Shown one piece after another: positions 1-8,810 of a DNA stretch of 56,906 nucleotides. Both the position numbers and the translations under genes were made by a program. Each line of letters starts with the position of its first letter. Position 1 is the stretch's first letter. The stretch covers positions 1-56,906 of the forward strand of contig WTXI01000234.1 in assembly GCA_022376515.1 (NCBI GenBank), in the 5' to 3' direction. The notes under the pieces were generated by a model. It was not told the origin of the DNA. It did not search any database and worked only from the letters and a program-made list of their open reading frames with translations. Source of the stretch: Lactifluus volemus. Taxonomy: Eukaryota; Basidiomycota; Agaricomycetes; Russulales; Russulaceae.

Positions 1-560
1 GCTTTAGAATCCTCTGAACTTGCCCCACAACCCGGTTTAGGAATTTTGTTGACAAGACTCATGACGATGACAGAGTTTGAGTAGCTTACATTCTCAGAAT
101 CCTCAACGGTACTGACATCGAGGAATTTTCACCAGCCGTTACACCTTCGCGTACATGCTATCCCTCCACCTCCTCCGAGTTCTGAGCACTTGCACGCACC
201 CTAGAATTCGCAGCGTGAATGCAAGCGACTGGAGACCGTGCATGGTGGACTTCCAGCTGGCACGACCTGTTCTCTGGGACCGTGACGTCATGTATTTGAT
301 CCGAGCTTTACATAAGGTATCACTGCGTCCTACATCACTGGCCTCACTCAGCGGTCGTGCCAAGGTGTTTGCACTCCACACACCGTCAGTGCGAATTTAA
401 TTGAATGCCGATCTTACTGTGTTCATCAGATACCTGGGTGCCCTAGTCTTCTAAATATAGTGTATGAGAACACCGCTCAGGCTGCCACCTCGGTGGAACT
501 GCCTGTTGCCCATGTAACTTTGAAACCTTCATCAATGGCCGCGGAGGTGCCGGTCGTGGT
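1..560. other. No gene recognised
   Basis: Only short overlapping open frames are present, and none shows a recognisable domain, signal peptide or splice pattern. No copy of the SSP or SUN repeats was seen here. Confidence 0.4.
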
Positions 561-568
561 CATAACCG

Positions 569-1090
569 TCATTTGAGGAATGACCATGAGCTCAGGGCGA
601 CTCGGAGTACCTTCAAAGAATGGGAGTTGAACGGATCCCTGCTATGGATTCGTGGAAAACATGTGTCCTTCTTTGTACCACCACATGAACCGCCTTGACT
701 GATTTTGACCCTATAGCGAGCTCCAGGGTCAGGGAAGTGCATTATCTGGTTCGTCGCTAATACCACGTACATTTCGCCTACTCTATCGTATGCTGCATCT
801 TCTGGGACAATCATTCCGAGTCAGAACATGTTGCTTTCGAGAAAGACTTCTCGGCGAAACTTCGATTCATGTTCGAGACCAAGTTTTTGTTTTGGCTTAG
901 CGTCAAGTGCAACGTGAGTGTATCTCTCGGAAGACATGGTCATGGCATGGCAAGGGTAAGATATGTACATCCCATGCCACGCAACTAACGAGGATGTTAT
1001 GGCTTTGCGTGACACTGGAGAGGCCTCCGTGGCGAATTTCAGCAAACTGATAGTGTCTGCGGCAGACGAGATATACAACAAATAAGTCAT
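569..1090 (-). pseudogene. Hypothetical reading frame broken by one TGA
   Basis: Two adjacent minus-strand frames (1090-821 and 814-569) are in the same phase and are separated by a single TGA at about 818-820. Together they make a frame of about 174 codons. The predicted product is moderately charged and has no motif I recognise. The single stop suggests a recently inactivated or partial gene. An unrecognised intron, or chance openness, are alternatives. It lies just beyond the 3' flank of the first SSP gene. Confidence 0.25.
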
Positions 1091-1233
1091 ATATTCGATT
1101 TGAATGAAAACTGATACTTCTTAAAGTTTAGCCCAAATCTATGTAAGACAGTCCAAGACAGTCCATTCACAAAATGCCTTAATACCTACGCCGATGGAAA
1201 GTGCGGGGCCGAGGGGCAGCTGTCAGTGTTGGT

Positions 1234-2454
1234 TTAGGAGGGGCAGCCGTCTGTGGGGCAGCTGTCGGTTTGAGTGAAGGAGGGGCAGCTTTCGGGTTCG
1301 GTACAAGAGGGGTAGCTGTCAGTTGAGTGCGAAAGGGTAGCTGTCGTTTGGAGTGCAAGAAGGGCAGCTGTTGGCTTCGGTCCGGTTTTGGTCATGGAAG
1401 GGCAGCCGCAAGAGCCGGATTGAGTGCAGGAGAGGCAGGGAGAGCAGCTGTTGGTGCAGGTGGAGGGGCAGCCGCAGGTACCGGTTTGAGTGCAGGAGGT
1501 GGAACAGCTGTTCGTGCAGGTGGAGGGGCAGGAGGCGGAGCAGCTGCCCATGGAGGTGGAGGTGGAGCAGCTGCTGTCCATGCAGGTAGAGGCAGAGCAG
1601 CTGCCCATGCAGGTGGAGTTGGAGCAGCTGTTGGTGCAAGGGGGGGGACAGGGGGCAGAGCAGCTGCCCGTGCAGTGGAGTTGGAGCAGCTGTTGGTGCA
1701 AGGGGGGGACAGGGGCAGAGCAGCTGCTCGTGCAGGTGGAGTTGGAGCAGCTGTTGGTGCAAGGGGGGGACAGGAGGCAGAGCAGCTGCTCGTGCAGGTG
1801 GAGTTGGAGCAGCTGTTGGTGCAAGGGGGGGGACAGGAGGCAGAGCAGCTGCTCGTGCAGGTGGAGTTGGAGCAGCTGTTGGTGCAAGGGGGGGGACAGG
1901 AGGTGCAAGGGGGGGACAGGAGGCAGGGCAGCTGCTCGTGCAGGTGGAGTTGGAGCAGCTGTTGGTGCAAGGGGGGGGACAGGAGGCAGGGCAGCTCCCC
2001 ATGCAGGTGGAGTTGGAGCAGCTGTTGGTGCAAGGGGGGGGACAGGAGGCAGAGCAGCTGCTCGTGCAGGTGGAGTTGGAGCAGCTGTTGGTGCAAGGGG
2101 GGGGACAGGAGGCAGAGCAGCTGCTCGTGCAGGTGGAGTTGGAGCAGCTGTTGGTGCAAGGGGGGGACAGGAGGCAGAGCAGCTCCCCATGCAGGTGGAG
2201 GTGGAGCAGCTGTCAGATTGAGTCCAGGAGGGGAAGCTCCAGGTGCCGGTTTGAGTGCAGGAGGGGCAATGGGGATGCATGCCTTGGGAAACGGTGGTGT
2301 TGAAGGCCTGGTAGAGGAGGTCAGATTGCTCAACGCTGGATCCCAACGAGCGTACATTCGAGTTCAGCCACTTCGATCCCAGGCCGCCAGCAAGCGGCAC
2401 AGCCGATGCAGCGACGGGAACAAGAAGAGCAGTCAAGAGTTTGAAGAATAACAT
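1234..2454 (-). CDS. Secreted protein of the SSP family with a Cys/Pro-rich minisatellite
   Basis: I place the start at the ATG at 2454, because the residues from there (MLFFKLLTALLVPVAASA) match the signal peptides of the other SSP copies. The in-frame TTG at 2463 is not needed. By comparison with the other copies, exon 1 is 2454-2356, a 48 bp GTACGC...CCAG intron is 2355-2308, and exon 2 is 2307-1234, giving about 390 aa. The intron is a multiple of three and has no stop, so the unspliced message is also open. After a short Cys-containing segment the mature part is made of 21-residue repeats (63 bp). They are read successively as Cys/Ser-rich, Ala/Pro-rich and Leu/Gln/His-rich because of 1 bp changes. 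The C-terminus is again rich in SC/CP motifs. No enzymatic domain is visible. Cell-wall, adhesin-like or effector roles are guesses. Confidence 0.6.
   Translation of the reverse strand: MLFFKLLTALLVPVAASAVPLAGGLGSKWLNSNVRSLGSSVEQSDLLYQAFNTTVSQGMHPHCPSCTQTGTWSFPSWTQSDSCSTSTCMGSCSASCPPLAPTAAPTPPARAAALPPVPPLAPTAAPTPPARAAALPPVPPLAPTAAPTPPAWGAALPPVPPLAPTAAPTPPARAAALPPVPPLHLLSPPLHQQLLQLHLHEQLLCLLSPPLHQQLLQLHLHEQLLCLLSPPCTNSCSNSTCTSSCSAPVPPLHQQLLQLHCTGSCSAPCPPPCTNSCSNSTCMGSCSASTCMDSSCSTSTSMGSCSASCPSTCTNSCSTSCTQTGTCGCPSTCTNSCSPCLSCTQSGSCGCPSMTKTGPKPTAALLALQTTATLSHSTDSYPSCTEPESCPSFTQTDSCPTDGCPS
1600..2215. repeat. 63 bp minisatellite with 7/8-base G tracts
   Basis: About ten units are present. G tracts lie at 1640, 1702, 1763, 1825, 1888, 1909, 1971, 2034, 2097 and 2160. 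Tracts of 8 G give a 63 bp period and keep the frame. The four 7-G tracts (1702, 1763, 1909, 2160) shift it by one. The unit at 1888-1909 is truncated to 21 bp. Confidence 0.9.
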
Positions 2455-2517
2455 TTGGGCCAAGAGTGTAGTGGAGGATCAGCTTGTCGGGTGTGTCACC
2501 GTGATCCGGGGCCGTGT

Positions 2518-2586
2518 GTGCTAGAAGGAAACTGTGAGAGCGACCTGGCTACGTAAATAGATACTAGAAGTATCATAGGAGTTAGA

Positions 2587-2617
<31 letters not shown>

Positions 2618-2625
2618 AAGGTATA
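2518..2625 (-). promoter_or_regulatory. Conserved SSP upstream block
   Basis: The block (reverse strand of GAGCGACCTGGCTACG at about 2539) recurs 60-130 bp upstream of the other SSP ATGs, at about 6.02, 20.90, 22.61, 25.38, 27.73 and 52.77 kb. It could be a core promoter or a 5'-UTR intron, since GT...TAGCCAG borders occur on the coding strand. Confidence 0.45.
2588..2617. repeat. (ACG)10 microsatellite upstream of the SSP gene
   Basis: Ten perfect ACG units lie next to the conserved SSP upstream block. The equivalent position has about four units at 6.06 kb and degenerate units at 20.94 and 27.80 kb. Confidence 0.9.
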
Positions 2626-3180
2626 CACACCTATGAAACAAAGAAAGTGAACGAAATGTTTGAAAGATGGAAGGTGAGGGAGGTCATTGGAATCGAGGCA
2701 TTTATTTATGTTGAAAGAGTGGCAGTACGTTAGAGAACTGGCCCGGGCATGTTCCGTCACGGCCTTGTCGGAGACACCATAGTGGATCACAGGCGCTGCC
2801 AGAGACGTTCCACCTCGGCTCAGGGGGTCAGTGATAGTCGAAACTCAAAATCAGCTACCTGTGACTGAACTGGGCGTACTGTACAAGATTTGCATGTAAA
2901 TGTGAACGATAACCAAGAAGCGGTTATCACCATCGATGCGTCATGATTGTTGCGACCTCCATGATATGATATGCGGTATCATACTGCGATGTAGATCAGC
3001 TGTTGGTGATACGTTCGAAGTGACATATAAAATATATAAAATATTATTTATTTGAAAAGCCATAGGTAGCAAATTTTAATATCAGAAATTATTTTACCAT
3101 GAATAAAAAAAAAAAAAGGAATAACGTCTCACGGCCAAAAGGACGAAAGTGTCATATCCAATCGGTGAACTGAGATTTCC
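2626..3180. repeat. SSP-SUN spacer repeat, copy 1
   Basis: This is a non-coding spacer found between SSP 5' ends and SUN 3' ends. Landmarks are GTGACTGAACTGGGCGTACT at about 2862, a GTAGATCAGC..TTGGTGATACG segment near 2990 and a poly-A stretch near 3108. Similar blocks occur at about 3.9, 11.7, 22.2 (inverted), 24.4, 25.7 and 28.0 kb. Confidence 0.6.
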
Positions 3181-3234
3181 CGACTGGAATGGATGGGGAC
3201 GGGGAGTACAAAAAGGGTGTTAGAAAAAACTGCC

Positions 3235-3290
3235 CAAGATCACCCCCGTCTGGTTCTATATCTGTATCCACCCATACGCCAGGAGCTGCA
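3235..3290 (-). pseudogene. Tip of the SUN-gene 3' end
   Basis: The minus strand encodes the VDTDIEPDGG-type C-terminal motif of the intact SUN gene at 28.4 kb. Homology then switches abruptly to an unrelated repeat that is shared with about 8.5 kb. Confidence 0.6.
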
Positions 3291-3294
3291 CGTT

Positions 3295-3775
3295 GTCTGA
3301 GATCCCAATATGAAACGGCCTTCTCTGACACCTTGGAGCCACATCGGGTGTTCACCGCTGCCCGTCGCCACCTATATATGCGTCCGAATGTCCGTGCGAC
3401 TTTCCGTGCCACAGTGGTGACGACTCGGCCTCTTTCACGCCTGCGATGTGAGTCCCACTCGCCAAAAATTCGTTTTCTAAGCGATCACGGTAGCCCTCTA
3501 TCTTAAGGCGATCTGTACCTTGTGGTGTGGGACGTGAAGAGAATGGGAGGACGGAGGAAGAGTTGATGCCAATAAGGCGGAGGGATGTGCTGACGTTGTA
3601 GCCGACGATGAAGACGGTCACGCAGAAGAGTGCGCCCGCCTCGTCAGGGGTGGGAAAGGGGGGCAACCGTGCATATGGTTTGGTTCCAGAAAAAGCCTGA
3701 AAAGGGAACGAGTTCTCAGTGGGTGTACAGTCTCTCTCGAAGGTGAACGAACTACAAACGGAATTGTAAGATGTG
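3295..3775 (-). other. Unrecognised coding-like repeat, copy 1
   Basis: The minus-strand frame (3792-3352) contains FCVTVFIVGYNVSTSLRL followed by a Ser/Pro-rich tail. A second diverged copy lies at about 8480-8790, with the same peptide and the same downstream segment. Conservation of the peptide despite small indels suggests that both are exons of a real gene family, but I do not recognise it. Confidence 0.4.
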
Positions 3776-4190
3776 CAGTGCACGCAACTCAATCCGCGTC
3801 GATCCGGAACAGCCGATCATCACCGCCCCGGTCCGGTTCTGCCAGTGATGTATCGTTGGTGGTGGATCACAGGCACTGCCAGAGAGGTCTCACCTTGGCT
3901 CGCTTGATTATTATGTATGCGCTAGTGGCACAAGACCACATCTTGACACCAGCTCAGGCAGTCAATGATTGTCGAAATTCAACACCACCTATCCGTGATT
4001 GGTCTGAGTGTACTGTACAAGGCCGCAGCGGCACCGAAATGTGACCACGATATGCGGCATAATGCCATGATTTAGATCAACTTTTGGTGATACGCTCTCT
4101 CGAGGGTGAATGTATTGTTTTACTATGCGTAACATTAAAAATAAAAAAAAAGTCTCAAGGCCAAAAGGAAAAAAATATTACACTGTATGC
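3776..4190. repeat. SUN 3' tip plus SSP-SUN spacer repeat, copy 2
   Basis: 3778-3842 matches the SUN-gene C-terminal coding end (minus strand). 3850-4190 matches the spacer repeat, including GATTTAGATCAACTTTTGGT at about 4070 and the TCTCAAGGCCAAAAGG segment near 4152. Confidence 0.6.
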
Positions 4191-4239
4191 AATCGATGAA
4201 CCAATTGGAACCAAGATTTTCCCACGTTAGAAAAAATTG

Positions 4240-4870
4240 CCACGTGACTCAATCCGCGTCGACGTCACGGTGCCCCCGTCCAGTTTTGCATCTGTATTCG
4301 AACTACAATAGTCCTTCTAATACCAGATATCAGGCGTTGTCACTCACAGAGTCCTTCTCAAGCACTAGCCGGCGCAGCAGGGGCGCTCAACAGAACATAA
4401 TTAGCTACGGGAGGAGTAGGAACAGCGGCGAACACGTCATCCTCAGCGCCGCCGTTATGGTGGTGGTAATGATGAAGATGATGGTGTGCACGCCGTACTT
4501 CATGTGGATGCGCACTGCGTGCCCACCTCCTTGCAGAGAGCGGTATAGGTCCATTGAGCAAAGTGAGCTCGAGCGCTGCACTGGCAAGATAGGAGTTGGC
4601 GACCGGGGTGCATGATGCGCATGCAGAGTACGCAGATGATGGTATGAGTGATAATGATGTTGTGCCAGCGTGAGATAGAGCATCGGCCAGAAACGCCCGA
4701 GTCGTGGTCCAGCATAGCCTGAGAGTCTGGCTGCCTCACTGTTGATGCGTGATGCATGAAATATTTGAAATAAGGAAGACGAGAACGGCAACTTGAAGCA
4801 CTACCCAGAGCAACAGGCATCTGCATCTGCATGGCTCTTCTGGAGATACTACTGCTGTGGCGCTTTTGAC
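4240..4870 (-). pseudogene. SUN-gene 3' fragment
   Basis: This is a degraded copy of the last exon of the SUN gene. It has the GAGTCCTTCTCAAGCACTAG block, a His-rich microsatellite part near 4450-4490 and the GCAGAGAGCGGTATAGGTCC segment near 4533. Frames are broken by several stops. It abuts an oppositely oriented SUN exon-1 fragment at about 4870. Confidence 0.75.
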
Positions 4871-5167
4871 TCCCGCCTCGCCTCACACTGACGGACCGAT
4901 TTCAACTGTGCGTCTATGGACTGTTCAACACGCATCCACACCGCACACGCGGTCGCCAAATCCACTCCCAACATTTTATCTTCGAAACGGGACCGGTAAA
5001 TGCGCTCGCCGTGCTCGACGGCGGCAGCTAGTTGTGCGAGGATATCCGGATCGACACGGTGCAGCTGGCCAATTTCGATTTATTTATTTAGTAGCGGCGT
5101 GTTCAAGGAGTTTACCGTTAGCTGTCCAAGACGTACGCCGGTAAGAATATGCGTGGAGTACAGGTGA
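4870..5167 (+). pseudogene. SUN-domain exon fragment, inverted
   Basis: On the plus strand, peptides corresponding to the SUN domain are legible: a KSTPNILSSKRDR-like segment at about 4957, then IRIDTVQLANFD at about 5048. They end at the equivalent of the exon-1 donor (GTGGAGTACAG|GTGAGT, about 5153-5168). Stops and indels break the frame. The orientation is opposite to the adjacent 3' fragment, so at least two rearrangements are implied. Confidence 0.75.
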
Positions 5168-5381
5168 GTTCATTTCGTACTGTATTTTGGCTAACTGCGG
5201 CAAACTGCGTGGCCGTGTCAAGGCATAACGAAAACAAGCCGTGATTAATGATAACAATGAATGTCATGACGGTATACAGTATACTCAGTGCACTCTGATG
5301 CTTAGAAAATCTCTGGGAAAAGCCCAAGCCCTGCAGAGTCTGAACTATAGCTTTGACAACCATGACCAATCCATTACCCAA

Positions 5382-5929
5382 CTACGGTCCGGCGGTACTA
5401 CTAGTAGTAGGAACCTGTGATACGTTGAATTTTGGCTTGAAGTTTGGGGCGAAGACAGCGGACTCGGGCCCGGTGAAGAATTTCCGATTGATGTTGGAGC
5501 AACAATTAATGAGGCAGTCTATCTGGCCCTGGCATCGGTCGCCGCATATTTTGCCGCATGTCTTATCGTTGCAATCGCAGGTAAAATTCGAAGGTATAGT
5601 AATAACTGGATCTCCGTTTGGAAGAGTTGCATTATCGCGAATTCAGTTGTATATGGAGGGCTTGCGGACCTCGGCGGTCGAGCTAGGGCTAGAGCTCGTT
5701 TGGGTGGGAAAGCCTGACACAGTCCTCGGGAGAATGGGAGGCGCGCCTTGGGAAGCGGTGGTGATGAAGGCCTGGTCGAGCAGGTCATATTAGTCAGCGT
5801 TGGATCCGCAACGAGCGTACCCGTAGTATTATTCTGGTTCAGCTCACCCTCGTTGAAGTTGCCACCAGTCGGCACAGCCGATGCAGCGAGGGGAACAAAA
5901 AGAGCAGTCAAGTATATGAAGAACAACAT
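5382..5929 (-). pseudogene. SSP-family copy with a hidden ten-cysteine domain
   Basis: Exon 1 starts at 5929 with the family signal peptide (MLFFIYLTALFVPLAASA). The usual intron follows (GTACGC...GACCAG, about 49 bp), but the donor falls in phase 1. Intact relatives use phase 0, so splicing shifts the frame. In the ancestral frame exon 2 begins with the family motif (A-F-I-T-T-A-S-Q-G), meets a TGA at about 5648, and continues open to TAG at 5382. That downstream part is a compact cysteine-rich domain, including CDCNDKTCGKICGDRC and DCLINCC, with about ten cysteines. I call it a pseudogene. Alternative splicing cannot be excluded. Confidence 0.6.
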
Positions 5930-5994
5930 TGTAGTCAAGGGTGTAGTAAGGTGATAAATGTTTGGGGGAGGACCAGCCTGTCGAGTGTTTCACC

Positions 5995-6113
5995 GTGTGT
6001 GGTTGGAGGAGAATGTGCGAGCGACCTCAGGTTGACTAGATACTAGAAACCTCATTGGACGACGACGACGAAAACCATATAGGAGGTATACACACTATTA
6101 AGCAGAAGGAAGT
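5995..6113 (-). promoter_or_regulatory. Conserved SSP upstream block (decayed copy)
   Basis: It shares the GTGCGAGCGACCT segment, the ACTAGAAA segment and a short (ACG)4 run with the other SSP upstream regions. It is cut by an insertion at 6114. Confidence 0.4.
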
Positions 6114-6565
6114 ACATAGAGTCGGGTTTGAGGCTCGGAACGAAGAACGAGGCGACTCGGATAACGAGATGAAAACGAGAGTCTGAGGGGCAATTAGATT
6201 GTCCTTACATTTGTTGCGAAGTATTTAAGCTGGTATCGTAACTAGCAGTAGACCAAAAATTTATGATGTGAAGCAATTAAGATGAACGGTATAACGACGA
6301 AGACAGAGCCCTCGGCTCTGTTGCAGCCAGAGCGGCTGCTCGATCTCCGCGTGAGGTGACGACTTCGTCACCTACACAAAAACTAATTTAACAAATAAAA
6401 AATTGGGTCTCTATGCGAAAGATGAAATGGAATCGTAGTTGACGGTCGTGGGCGATTTGTCCCAACGGGGAGCGTTTGTTGTCCACGCCAGGTCACCCTC
6501 CGGGGGCCGCCTGTAACACTGGCTGTCCCTTCCGCGTCCTCTATCATCTGTTCCGAAATTCCCCA
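6114..6565. mobile_element. 452 bp insertion flanked by GAAGT, LTR-like
   Basis: The insert is bounded by a 5 bp direct repeat GAAGT (6109-6113 and 6566-6570). The unoccupied sequence (GGAAGTGAATGAAAAA) is seen at about 27847. Inside are a TATTTAAG TATA-like box (about 6230), three adjacent perfect hairpins (about 6305-6375) and AATAAA (about 6394). It ends in CA, but it starts with AC where an LTR would start with TG. Solo LTR of an unusual or mutated element is the best guess. Confidence 0.5.
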
Positions 6566-6769
6566 GAAGTGAATGAAAAAAAAAAAGAAAGCTTAAAAGG
6601 TTCGGAAAATGAGGCCGAGCAGGTCATTGGTGGTTTATGTTGAAAGATTACGACCAGTAACAGGTGCAGCGATAAAATCTGAGGTCAGATAAGATAACGC
6701 TAAGTAGATAGTGCTCGTCAATTCCAAATAAGGAACATGGTGATGTAAGCAGATACCCACTTCGAGTGT

Positions 6770-8216
6770 ATTGGGCAAGGCTCATATAGCGCTCATACAC
6801 AGCGCTGCCGCTGCCGCGGTGACGGTGGCGTTGGTGGTGGTGGTGGTTGAGATGACGGTGCGCCCGCAGAACTGGGTGCCCACCTCCTTGCAGAGCGCGG
6901 TACATGACGCGCATGCAGGGTACGCGAGCACGGCCCACGTGATGGATGAGAGATGACGTTGTTGTACCTGCGTGAGATAGAGCATCGGGGGCCTCGACCG
7001 GGACGTCTGAGTCGTGGCTGTGGGTCGTAACTGGCCCTGACACCGGCGGATCCATCAAGGGGCAATGCGAGGTCGCGATGGCGGGTGCGGTAGCCGGTAC
7101 AGTGTCGGGCTCCCGCGCTCGCGCTTGCACGTGACGTACAAGTCTCGTCGGGGTATTTGAGACATTTGAGGTCGAGGGTGGGTCCCTGTTTGCTCGGCAC
7201 AGTCCGGAGGGAACGCAATCGCTGCTCAGCCTCAGACTGCGTCGGCCCCATTCTCGCATAGAGTCTGCCTTAGGGTTGACGGGTGGTGTATGAGATATGC
7301 CTGGTGATCCCCACGTGACACTGAGGAAGACGAGAAGCAGCAGGCACAGCACCTGCTGAGAGTCTGAATACACGGTCGAATTTAAACGAAACGGGCAGAC
7401 CTCTTCGGCAAGATAGTTTACCGTTGAGATGAGAGCACGTGGTTCAATGCCTATTTCCCGGCGGTGCCTCTCAAAGTCACTGATCGAGCGTTTGTACACC
7501 TGGGCCTGCGCGCGCCACGGGCCCTCGAGGCAACCACATCTTCGCTCAGACGCAGGAGCATCTCATATTTCGCATGGCGCTCGTCTGTTCTTCGACATAG
7601 CGTGCGTAGTGTCGTATTTGCCTCCAGCGCACTGAGGCGCCCATGATCGTGTGTAATAGACTCACCGGTATGTACTGTGGCTGGAAACGGAGAACGCAGC
7701 GGGCTGACAATAGGATATGAGTCGGATGCTTGCGTGACAGAAGCAGAGGAGATTGTAGTGACAAGTGAATGAGAAAAAGAGATTGATGCAGATACGGTAG
7801 CTCCGGAGATGTTCACCGGCCGGGATGATACAGGTACAGATGATTGTGGGGAAGAAGACTCGTTGCTTGAAAACGTGTGAGATCGTACAGTAGAACCATT
7901 CATGTGCTGAGTAGAATCCGAGGGCGGGAGGGAAGACGAAGACGAAGAGATAGTAGTGATTGAAGTGTCAGGACTAGTTAGTGCAAGCTGAGCATGCGAC
8001 GAGAGTTCAGTCCGAGCAATGGCTGTACTCCGTCGGAAGGGGCCGTCTACACTTTCGGGCGATCACGACGTCTCGGTCGTCGATTGAAGGCGTACTAATG
8101 GGTGGAATGTCTTGGGTCTCGGCAGGAGCGTCGACGACGGGCTGCTGTTCAGACTCTGGGAGCAAGTCGGGATGAATGACGAGTGCGTGAGCGATCTGGT
8201 CCTGTATATACTGTCG
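6770..8216 (-). pseudogene. Long SUN-gene copy: coiled coil, membrane segment and C-terminal region
   Basis: This is the largest partial copy of the SUN gene, colinear with about 28720-30310. On the minus strand it shows IAHALVIHPDLLPESEQQP at about 8200, the KRSISDFERHRRE coiled-coil part at about 7490, a CLLLLVFLSVTWG membrane segment at about 7330, and the variable His/Arg/Gly-rich part at about 6800. Several frameshifts break it. The extreme 3' end and the SUN domain itself are absent. At 8216 homology jumps to an unrelated sequence. Confidence 0.8.
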
Positions 8217-8803
8217 TGACTGCAGACAACCAATGGCAAAAGTTGGAGATAAAATGCGCACCGCCCCCCAATCCACGCTCAGCAAATTTGGTCCCTCGTT
8301 ATGGTTTGCCATCGAGGACGCAATACTCTCGACAGATAGTATGGATGTCAGGTCGTCAGCGACGATATTAAACGTGCCAGATGCCAGAGTGACATTCCCG
8401 AGAGTGGTAGAATATGAGGCTAATCCGCGGCGTTGGCATCAAACTCGCTGGCCAAGTGGATGTGGACTTACCAGGGACGTGTTGTCTGAGATCCCACGAA
8501 ACGGCCTTCTCTGATACCTTGGAGCCACATCGGGTGTTCACCACTGGCCGTCGCCACGTATATATGCGTCCGAATGTCCGTGCGGCTTTCCGTGCAACGG
8601 TGGTGACGACTCCGAGTCGGCCTCTTTCACGCGATCTGTACCTTGTGGAGTGTGACGTGAAGAGAAAGGGAGGATGGAGGAAGAGTCGATGCCAATAAGG
8701 CGGAGGGATGTGCTGACGTTGTAGCCGACAATGAAGACGGTCACACAGAAAAATGCTCGCGCCTCGTCGGGGGTGGGCAAAGACTGTACAGTACGCTCTC
8801 GAA
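8217..8803 (-). other. Unrecognised coding-like repeat, copy 2, joined to a SUN fragment
   Basis: 8480-8790 repeats the 3.3-3.75 kb segment. 8217-8400 adds a minus-strand frame that reads smoothly (VTLASGTFNIVADDLTSIL, then ESIASSMANHNEGPN). Possible splice sites lie near 8455 and 8406. I read this as the 3' part of an unknown multi-exon gene fused to the SUN copy, probably inactive. Confidence 0.35.
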
Positions 8804-8810
8804 GGTGAAC
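8804..8810. repeat. Target-site duplication, left (GGTGAAC)
   Basis: It is identical to 11107-11113 and immediately flanks the terminal inverted repeat. The uninterrupted locus reads CTCTCGAAGGTG-GACAAACT in the copy at about 25942. Confidence 0.75.

Noticed and set aside
1327..2451. Long plus-strand open frames of up to 374 codons across the minisatellite
   Set aside because: They are the complement of a repeat that is open in most frames. They lack the family signal peptide and match nothing, whereas the minus strand has signal peptide, intron and upstream block.
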